Below are positions 1 through 5,449 of a stretch of DNA of 9,788 nucleotides, in pieces. The notes below the pieces were generated by a model, which was given only the letters and a program-made list of their open reading frames with translations, was not told the origin of the DNA and did not search any database. Positions within the stretch are counted from its first letter, which is position 1. Each line of letters begins with the position of its first letter. The stretch lies in assembly GCA_002402165.1 (NCBI GenBank), contig NVVI01000022.1:1405-11192 (forward strand). The letters run 5' to 3'. This stretch comes from Flavobacteriales bacterium. Lineage in GTDB: Bacteria; Bacteroidota; Bacteroidia; Flavobacteriales_E; Vicingaceae. The translations under genes were made by a program, and so were the position numbers.

Positions 1-928
1 TATGTTTTTGGTCGGTACCTAAATAAATATAGAACAACCCAATATCTGAGAAAGCAGTGTAAGAAGATTCTATATTATAAGTAAAGCCATATTTCTCTCT
101 AATACCCATATTTAATCGGCTATTCATTGCTGGTCCACCCAAAATGTTATTCAATAAAATAAATCCGTTTTTTCTTTTATGATGAGTACTATAAGCAACA
201 TTACCGATAACACAATGTGTTTGATAAACGTCTTTTTTTATTTCCTTTTGAATGGGTTGGTAACTTTTATAAGGCAATCGTTTCTTGTCATTTGTTTTTT
301 CAGGAATATCGTTGAGGTATTTTTTGCAAAGTTTTTCTATTTTCTTAAATGGAATGTTCCCAACAACACTAAAAACAATTTGATTAGTGCAATAGTTTTC
401 TTTGATGAAGTTTAGAATCTTTTTTCTATCAATTTTTTTAACACTATCAACAGTGCCTAAAATGTTCATTCCCAAAGAGTGGTCTTTAAAAATTAGCTCT
501 TCAAAGTCATCATAAATTTGTTCGTAAGGACTATCTAGATAAGAATTAATCTCATCGATAATTACATCTTTTTCTTTTTTTAATTCATTTTCAGGATAAG
601 TAGAATTAAAAAGGATGTCGGTTAATAATTCTAAAGCTCTTTCAAAATGCGGTTTAGTAAACGAAGCATAAATGCTTGTTTTTTCTTTAGTAGTAAATGC
701 ATTTATTTCTCCTCCAACATTATCAATTCGATTTAAAATATGGTATGCTTTTCTCTTTTTTGTTCCCTTAAAAATGGCGTGTTCAATAAAGTGAGTAATT
801 CCATTTTCAGCACTATTCTCGTCCCTAGAACCAGTTTTAATGACAAAGCCACAGTGTACTACTTCACTTTTTATGGGTTTGTGAATTATTCTGATACCAT
901 TTTTGAGTTCTATATAATTGTACTCCAT
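1..928 (-). CDS. M16-family zinc metallopeptidase (pitrilysin/processing-peptidase type), C-terminus beyond window edge
   Basis: Reading the minus strand from the ATG at 928-926 gives 309 uninterrupted codons up to the left edge, so the gene is 3'-truncated by the window. The inverted zinc motif HFIEH lies at residues 46-50 (His46 and His50 as ligands, Glu49 as catalytic base), and Glu126 in DEINSY is placed 76 residues after His50, where the family's third zinc ligand is expected. GGEINAFTTKE (72-82) is a typical M16 N-domain stretch. The second domain shows LGGPAMNSRL (263-272) and the substrate-binding Arg277/Tyr284 pair in REKYGFTY. An in-frame TAA two codons upstream fixes the start. There is no signal peptide, so a cytoplasmic peptidase is inferred. 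Bacterial single-chain members are usually about 400-430 residues, so roughly a quarter is missing. The substrate is unknown. Family assignment is very secure; the exact subfamily is not. Confidence 0.93.
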   Translation of the reverse strand, partial: MEYNYIELKNGIRIIHKPIKSEVVHCGFVIKTGSRDENSAENGITHFIEHAIFKGTKKRKAYHILNRIDNVGGEINAFTTKEKTSIYASFTKPHFERALELLTDILFNSTYPENELKKEKDVIIDEINSYLDSPYEQIYDDFEELIFKDHSLGMNILGTVDSVKKIDRKKILNFIKENYCTNQIVFSVVGNIPFKKIEKLCKKYLNDIPEKTNDKKRLPYKSYQPIQKEIKKDVYQTHCVIGNVAYSTHHKRKNGFILLNNILGGPAMNSRLNMGIREKYGFTYNIESSYTAFSDIGLFYIYLGTDQKH

Positions 929-953
929 CCCTTATGCTTAAACAAAATTCGGG

Positions 954-961
954 CAAATATA
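954..961 (-). promoter_or_regulatory. Candidate -7 promoter element of the M16 peptidase gene
   Basis: On the minus strand this reads TATATTTG, an exact match to the Bacteroidota sigma-A -7 consensus TAnnTTTG, and it lies 25 bases before the ATG. No good -33 TTG/TTTG is visible at the usual 17-23 base spacing; the nearest TTG is only 11 bases upstream. The motif is short and the DNA is AT-rich, so chance is possible, but its position fits a short leader. Confidence 0.45.
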
Positions 962-982
962 AGTACTTAAATCAATAAGAGT

Positions 983-1004
983 GTTAATAACTAAGTTAAT
1001 AACT
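983..1004. repeat. Tandem 10-bp repeat GTTAATAACT in the divergent intergenic region
   Basis: GTTAATAACT occurs at 983-992 and again at 995-1004, separated by AA, giving a 12-bp period. Each copy is almost palindromic (GTTAATAAC against its complement GTTATTAAC). The pair lies between the two divergent promoters, just upstream of the peptidase -7 element and before the -33-like TTG of the 1081 gene. It could be an operator for a dimeric regulator acting on one or both genes. No regulator is known from the sequence. Confidence 0.4.
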
Positions 1005-1014
1005 GTAATTAATG

Positions 1015-1047
1015 TTGATAACAGAGGTTGCCTATTTACTATATTTT
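1015..1047 (+). promoter_or_regulatory. Candidate promoter of the TPR-PD40-SPOR protein gene
   Basis: TTG at 1015-1017, a 22-base spacer, then TATATTTT at 1040-1047, which matches the Bacteroidota consensus TTG-N(17-23)-TAnnTTTG except for the last base. Transcription would begin near 1053 and leave a leader of about 28 bases before the ATG at 1081. The element overlaps the upstream in-frame ATG at 1012, which argues against that codon being the translation start. Confidence 0.4.
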
Positions 1048-1080
1048 AGCTTCGATTTAATCTATAAATCTGATTTTAAA

Positions 1081-3936
1081 ATGGTTATAAAAAAAATTGC
1101 AATTACTTTATTGTTAGTAATGCTGGTTGTTAATTCTGCTTATTCTCAAGACAAACTATCAGGTAAGGAAGAAAAACAAATGCTTGAAAAAGCAGAGTTC
1201 TATTATATAGATGATGAAAGCAAAAATATTCCTAAAGCTTTAAAGCTGTTTGAAAAATTATCTAAGAATAAACCAGAAGACCCTTACTATAAATTAATGA
1301 CGGGTATTTGTTTTTCATTTTTTAAAAATAGAAAAGCAGAAGCTTTGGAGGTGTTATTAAATGTAAAAGAAGAAAGACCAGATTATAATGAAGTAAATTT
1401 CTATTTAGGAAGGGCTTTTGCTGTTAACCATAAGTTTGATGATGCAATTGAAATGTATCAAATATACATGACGGCTGATGGTATTTCAGAAGAAAGAAAA
1501 GCAGAGGCTAGGCAAAACATTATTTATTGCGATAATGCAAAATTGTATATGAAAGATAGTTTAAGTGTAGAAATTGTAAATATTGGTTCACCTATTAATA
1601 CAGAGCATTCAGAATATGTTCCTGTAATTACCCCAGATGAGTCAATGATTATCTACACTTATACAGGAGATAGAAGTAAGGGTGGGTTATTAGATCCAAC
1701 AGGGAAACCAGATAATGATGGGTCATATTATGAAGATATTATGGTGTCTTATAAATTAGGGAATGAGTGGTTAGAACCTGAAAGTATTGCAGATAATATT
1801 AATACAACTGGGCATGATGCGAGTATCGCATTGTCCGTAGATGGGCAAACATTATTTATATATAAACAAGATAAAAAAGACAGGGGGGATATATATTCTA
1901 GCGATTTAATGGGAGAGGAATGGAGTAAGCCGGTAAGGTTAAAAGGAGAAGTAAATACGAATGAATGGGAAGGGAGTGCAACATTAGCTAGCGATGGACA
2001 AACATTATATTTTGCTAGTGAAAGAGAAGGGGGGTTTGGAGGTAGAGATTTGTATTCTGCTATTCTACAACCAGACAACACCTGGGGAGAAATTAAAAAC
2101 TTAGGACCTACAATTAATACCCGTTTTGATGATGATGCTCCTTTCATACATCCAGATAGAAGGACGATGTATTTTAGTTCAAAAGGGCATAATAGTATGG
2201 GGGGATATGATATTTTCTATACCTATTTGACAGATGAAGGTTGGGATGACCCAGAAAATGTTGGTTATCCAATTAATACAATAGATGATGACAGATATTA
2301 TGTATTGTCAGCAGATGCGAAAACAGGTTATTATTCCACAGCAGGTAGAAGTGAAATGGGAACTCATGATATCTATACTGTTTCTCCAGGGCATTTTGGT
2401 AAACGACCAATTTTAGCATTAATAGTTGGTGTTACTCAAGCTGATGGTAAACCAGTAGAGGCGGATATAACAGTTACAAACGATAGAACTGGAGAATTAG
2501 AGGGGAAATTTAAATCAAATTCTACTTCAGGTAAGTATATGTTAGCATTAACCCCGGGTAATAAATATAAAATTGCTATTGAGGTGGAAGGGATGGAGAC
2601 AAAGATAGATTATATAGACATAGAATCTTTAGCAACATATATTGAAGTTGAGCACGATTTTAATTTATACTCTAAAGAAAATTTAGTAGGAATTTCTGAT
2701 GATTTAGATCCTCTACAAGGAAAAATTGACAATCAAATAGAACAATATCGTATGGAAAATACTAAAGAAGGGTATGAGGAGATGATATATGCGAAAATTC
2801 TAAATGAAAAAGGCGATGTGAAAATAGCAGGAGTTCAATATTTTTTGGATGCTGATTGTATTGATACTGAAAATACATCACCAGAAGTTTTAGCTAAAAT
2901 AAATACCATTAGCTATCCTGATGGAACAACAAAAAAAATAATTGGTCCTTTTAAAACCTTATTAGCGTCAGAAATTGTAAAGCAAAGTTTAATATCTGCA
3001 GATTCTGCATGTAATAATTTAGAAGTAAAGGTTGATGACAATGGTACTGAAAAATCATTTCAACAATTTTATAATCAAGAGTACACTAAAACAGATTTTT
3101 CTGATGATAAGAATATTCATGATGAACTAACTAACCCTGACACTTCAACAGTAGCAGATATTCATAATAAGGATAATGCAATCGATTTAGAAGAAATTAA
3201 AGATGTAGATCTTGAAAATGACAAATTGGTAGATGCAGCTAGTAAAGTAATAACAGGATTAACATTTAAAGTTGAGATTGGTGCAGTAGCAGATGCGAAT
3301 GATTTTAAACTGCAGTATCTAGAGAAATATGGAAAAATAACAGCCAAAACTTATCCAGATGGGATGACGCGATATACGTTTGGACCTTTTAAAACTCTTA
3401 AAGAAGCAGAAGAATTTAAAGCAATGCTAGAGGAAAAAGAAGCGGATCAAAAAGAAGCTTTTGTAACGGTATTTGTTTTCGGACAACGTAAAACTCTTGA
3501 GGAATATGAAAAAGACCCTATAGTTGAAGAACCAAAGAAAGGACCTTGTGAAACTGGAGAAGCCATTGATTTTTCATGGTTTATAGGAAAAGACTTAAAC
3601 AATAAAACAGTTTATGCTAAGCTAATTGCTACTGGCGGTAATTCTTGTGCAGAAGGATTAGAGTTTAAAGTTCAGATTGCTGCCTATCGATTCCCAAAAA
3701 ATTACAAGTGGGGTCATTTAAAACAATACGGAGATCCATTAGTGTTAGATTATCCAGACGGTATTACTCGATTTACGCAAGGCACATTTAATACATTAGG
3801 AACTGCGGAAGTGTTAAGACAAAAAATAATAAAATCTGGCCAAAAAGATGCTTGGATTACACCATTTTATAATGGTAAACGAATACTCTTAGAAGACTTG
3901 TTTAAAGTCAATTTTTATGGTAAGAGTGTAAACTAG
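1081..3936 (+). CDS. Exported TPR / PD40 propeller / CRD-like protein with three C-terminal SPOR-like repeats
   Basis: 951-residue periplasmic or outer-membrane-associated protein. I chose the ATG at 1081 because it starts directly with a signal peptide (residues 1-22, ending NSAYS before Gln23); the earlier ATG at 1012 would add 23 residues ahead of it and sits in the likely promoter. Order of parts: TPR-like helices about 30-150; five PD40/WD40-like blades about 177-433, with SVDGQTLFIY, ASDGQTLYFASE and GGRDLY or GGYDIF motifs; a carboxypeptidase-regulatory-like beta domain about 443-507; then three SPOR-like units with YPDG at 612, 758 and 891. Units 2 and 3 begin FKVEIGA and FKVQIAA; unit 1 is more divergent. 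SPOR domains are known for binding glycan strands stripped of stem peptides. The architecture resembles PorE-type proteins, but with SPOR-like units where OmpA would be. The specific function is unknown; a scaffold joining envelope machinery to the cell wall is inferred. Confidence 0.88.
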   Translation: MVIKKIAITLLLVMLVVNSAYSQDKLSGKEEKQMLEKAEFYYIDDESKNIPKALKLFEKLSKNKPEDPYYKLMTGICFSFFKNRKAEALEVLLNVKEERPDYNEVNFYLGRAFAVNHKFDDAIEMYQIYMTADGISEERKAEARQNIIYCDNAKLYMKDSLSVEIVNIGSPINTEHSEYVPVITPDESMIIYTYTGDRSKGGLLDPTGKPDNDGSYYEDIMVSYKLGNEWLEPESIADNINTTGHDASIALSVDGQTLFIYKQDKKDRGDIYSSDLMGEEWSKPVRLKGEVNTNEWEGSATLASDGQTLYFASEREGGFGGRDLYSAILQPDNTWGEIKNLGPTINTRFDDDAPFIHPDRRTMYFSSKGHNSMGGYDIFYTYLTDEGWDDPENVGYPINTIDDDRYYVLSADAKTGYYSTAGRSEMGTHDIYTVSPGHFGKRPILALIVGVTQADGKPVEADITVTNDRTGELEGKFKSNSTSGKYMLALTPGNKYKIAIEVEGMETKIDYIDIESLATYIEVEHDFNLYSKENLVGISDDLDPLQGKIDNQIEQYRMENTKEGYEEMIYAKILNEKGDVKIAGVQYFLDADCIDTENTSPEVLAKINTISYPDGTTKKIIGPFKTLLASEIVKQSLISADSACNNLEVKVDDNGTEKSFQQFYNQEYTKTDFSDDKNIHDELTNPDTSTVADIHNKDNAIDLEEIKDVDLENDKLVDAASKVITGLTFKVEIGAVADANDFKLQYLEKYGKITAKTYPDGMTRYTFGPFKTLKEAEEFKAMLEEKEADQKEAFVTVFVFGQRKTLEEYEKDPIVEEPKKGPCETGEAIDFSWFIGKDLNNKTVYAKLIATGGNSCAEGLEFKVQIAAYRFPKNYKWGHLKQYGDPLVLDYPDGITRFTQGTFNTLGTAEVLRQKIIKSGQKDAWITPFYNGKRILLEDLFKVNFYGKSVN

Positions 3937-3941
3937 AAAAG

Positions 3942-3965
3942 GGTCGCCTTCGGGCGGCCTTTTTT
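3942..3965 (+). terminator. Rho-independent terminator with UUCG tetraloop
   Basis: Six bases after the stop codon, a 7-bp stem (GGTCGCC paired with GGCGGCC, one G-U pair) closes a C(UUCG)G tetraloop and is followed by six T residues (3960-3965). This is a textbook intrinsic terminator and the most GC-rich spot in the window. It separates the 951-residue protein gene from the next gene. Confidence 0.92.
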
Positions 3966-4015
3966 GTTTTAAATCAAGAACAATCACATTTTTTTCTTTT
4001 CGGTATAAATTTTGA

Positions 4016-4023
4016 TAAATTTG
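4016..4023 (+). promoter_or_regulatory. Candidate -7 promoter element of the jelly-roll/OmpA gene
   Basis: TAAATTTG is an exact match to the Bacteroidota -7 consensus TAnnTTTG and is followed by C, as is common. A TTTC at 3993-3996, 19 bases upstream, is a near match to the -33 TTTG. Transcription would start around 4030, giving a leader of only about ten bases before the ATG at 4041. Confidence 0.5.
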
Positions 4024-4040
4024 CCTTAAAATAAAACAAA

Positions 4041-5240
4041 ATGAAAAATACATTATTAATTATACTTTCTATAATATCAACTGTTTGCTTTTCTCAAACT
4101 AATTTAGTACCGAATTCAACTTTTGAAAAAATTGAAAAAAAAATAAAAGGGAAAGGTGAAATTAATGTTGCCACACCATGGACTTCTCCAACTCTTGCTC
4201 AGGCAGATTTATATGTACCTAAGACTAAGAATTATAATATTTCAATCCCTGAAAATTCTTACGGAGAAGAAAAGCCAATGGAAGGAACAGGTTATGCAGG
4301 TATAATTGGGTATAGTTATAAGAACAAAGTTCCAAGAAGTTATTTACAAGTTCAGCTTACTGAACAGCTCGAAGAGGGAAAAGAATATTGTATTAAATAT
4401 CATGTTAGTTTAGCTGATTTATCTAAATACTCATGCAACCATCTAGGCGTTGCAATTACAGACAAAGCTATGACTGCAAATAATTCTGATATATTAAAAT
4501 TTGATTCATATATAGAAAGTAGAAAATTAGTAGTTTATGAAACCCAATTTTATTGGACTCCGATATGTGGCGTTTACAAAGCAAAGGGTGGAGAAGAATA
4601 CCTTACTATTGGAAATTTTACAGAAGACGCAAAACTGCAACTCAAAAAAGTTAAACGCCCTAGGGGTTTTACCAAGCCTCAGACATATGATGCTTATTAT
4701 TTTATAGATAATGTTTCAGTTACACCAATTGAAGAGGCTAAAAAATGTGATTGCGATGCTACACCAGGTATGGAAAATGCAGAAACAATAAAGAGAGATT
4801 TTAATAGTGATAAGAGTGTTAGCGCAAAAACACTTAAAATAATTAATACTGATGGAACAACTAGTTCAGATAAAAAAACAACTTCTGCTGCTGAATCAGA
4901 TGCTAACCCTGAAGTAAATGAAGATGTAGATGGAATGATTATTGCGTTTTCTCCTAAATTATACGCTATAGGAGGTGCAGCAACTAGTCAATTAGATATA
5001 GTTGCTTCTTACCTAAAAGCAAATAAAACACATAAAATAGCCATTACTGGATATGTTGATGCTTCTGAAAGTGATGTTGATAAGCTTGATGGAAGAAGAG
5101 TGGGAGCTGTGTATAAGTATCTAATTTCTAAGGGAGTTGCTAAAGAAAGAATTGAAAGAGAAATGGGAGGAGAGGATGCTATTGATGAAAAGAAGAAGAC
5201 AAAAAATATGCGAGTGGAAATAGCTCTGATAACGGAGTAA
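4041..5240 (+). CDS. Exported protein with N-terminal jelly-roll-like domain and divergent OmpA-like C-terminal domain
   Basis: 399 residues. The first 18 form a signal peptide (MKNTLLIILSIISTVCFS before Gln19), so the product is periplasmic or outer-membrane associated; Cys16 is not followed by a typical lipobox context. Residues about 21-230 begin NLVPNSTFE and end FIDNVSV, the hallmarks of the beta-sandwich, carbohydrate-binding-like modules common at the N-terminus of Bacteroidota surface proteins. A Cys-Asp-Cys motif (about 236-238) and a polar Ser/Thr/Asp-rich linker follow. Residues about 299-399 resemble an OmpA C-terminal peptidoglycan-binding domain: GYVDAS at 337-342 with the ligand-type Asp340, GRRVGAVYKYLISKGV from 351, and NMRVEI near the end. 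The Asp-to-Arg spacing is 13 rather than the usual 15, and the N-x-x-L-S part is missing. The sugar or protein ligand is unknown. It has its own promoter and terminator and so is probably monocistronic. Confidence 0.82.
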   Translation: MKNTLLIILSIISTVCFSQTNLVPNSTFEKIEKKIKGKGEINVATPWTSPTLAQADLYVPKTKNYNISIPENSYGEEKPMEGTGYAGIIGYSYKNKVPRSYLQVQLTEQLEEGKEYCIKYHVSLADLSKYSCNHLGVAITDKAMTANNSDILKFDSYIESRKLVVYETQFYWTPICGVYKAKGGEEYLTIGNFTEDAKLQLKKVKRPRGFTKPQTYDAYYFIDNVSVTPIEEAKKCDCDATPGMENAETIKRDFNSDKSVSAKTLKIINTDGTTSSDKKTTSAAESDANPEVNEDVDGMIIAFSPKLYAIGGAATSQLDIVASYLKANKTHKIAITGYVDASESDVDKLDGRRVGAVYKYLISKGVAKERIEREMGGEDAIDEKKKTKNMRVEIALITE

Positions 5241-5263
5241 TAAAATTTATTAAATAAGCATTT

Positions 5264-5296
5264 AACCCATAAGATTTGAATCTTATGGGTTTTTTT
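5264..5296 (+). terminator. Rho-independent terminator after the jelly-roll/OmpA gene
   Basis: AACCCATAAGATT (5264-5276) pairs perfectly with AATCTTATGGGTT (5279-5291). The innermost pairs probably open to give a four-base or larger loop. Seven T residues follow (5290-5296). It lies 23 bases past the stop codon at 5238-5240. Confidence 0.9.
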
Positions 5297-5322
5297 ATAC
5301 GATTTCATTAAGTATTATTGAT

Positions 5323-5330
5323 TAATTTTG
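5323..5330 (+). promoter_or_regulatory. Possible distal -7 element upstream of glnN
   Basis: TAATTTTG matches TAnnTTTG exactly, but no convincing -33 element is present (TTTC at 5303-5306, 16 bases away, is the best). If used, the transcript would start near 5336 and carry the inverted repeat at 5348-5395 in its leader. A chance match is quite possible in this AT-rich gap. Confidence 0.25.
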
Positions 5331-5347
5331 TTTTTTATTCCAAAAAT

Positions 5348-5395
5348 AGGGGGGTGTTGATAAAAAAAAGTAATTATTCTTTCATACACCCCTCT
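5348..5395 (+). repeat. Inverted repeat (possible operator or RNA hairpin) upstream of glnN
   Basis: AGGGGGGTGT (5348-5357) is complementary to ACACCCCTCT (5386-5395) with one G-T wobble. The pairing continues inward with TGA/TCA if T5385 is bulged, giving about 13 pairs around a loop of roughly 20 AT-rich bases. The right arm overlaps the spacer of the proximal glnN promoter. It is followed by TTTT then AAAA, so it is a poor terminator. A regulator-binding site or a leader RNA structure controlling glutamine synthetase is inferred only from position. Confidence 0.5.
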
Positions 5396-5410
5396 TTTAA
5401 AATACTTTTG
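5380..5410 (+). promoter_or_regulatory. Candidate proximal promoter of glnN
   Basis: TACTTTTG at 5403-5410 matches the -7 consensus TAnnTTTG exactly, and TTTC at 5380-5383 is a near match to the -33 TTTG with a 19-base spacer. Transcription would start near 5416-5418, leaving about 33 bases before the ATG at 5450. The 5348-5395 inverted repeat overlaps it. Confidence 0.5.
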
Positions 5411-5449
5411 CTAAAAAAAATCATTATTATCATATTAAATCCTTAAAAA

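Noticed and set aside
179..415. Plus-strand 78-codon open frame
   Set aside because: It is antisense to the M16 peptidase, whose catalytic motifs read on the other strand; its translation is a phenylalanine-rich string with no recognisable domain.
740..970. Plus-strand 76-codon open frame
   Set aside because: Also antisense to the peptidase start and to its HFIEH motif; low-complexity translation and no leader signals.
1749..2147. Minus-strand 132-codon open frame inside the TPR-PD40-SPOR gene
   Set aside because: It is a shadow of the PD40 coding frame, with Ser/Leu/Pro-rich composition and no domain or start signals.
1883..2204. Three runs of six G residues (1883-1888, 2029-2034, 2199-2204) as possible phase-variation or G-quadruplex sites
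   Set aside because: They are short, and each is explained by Gly codons next to G-ending or G-starting codons, mostly in conserved propeller motifs; tracts of six are below the lengths usually linked to slippage, and the frame is intact.
5009..5308. Minus-strand 99-codon open frame over the end of the OmpA-like gene and its terminator
   Set aside because: It runs through the terminator hairpin and opposite the conserved OmpA-like motif; the translation looks like antisense noise.
5348..5400. The glnN upstream inverted repeat as a second terminator
   Set aside because: The loop is about 20 bases or longer and only four T residues follow before AAAA, while a far better terminator already lies at 5264-5296.
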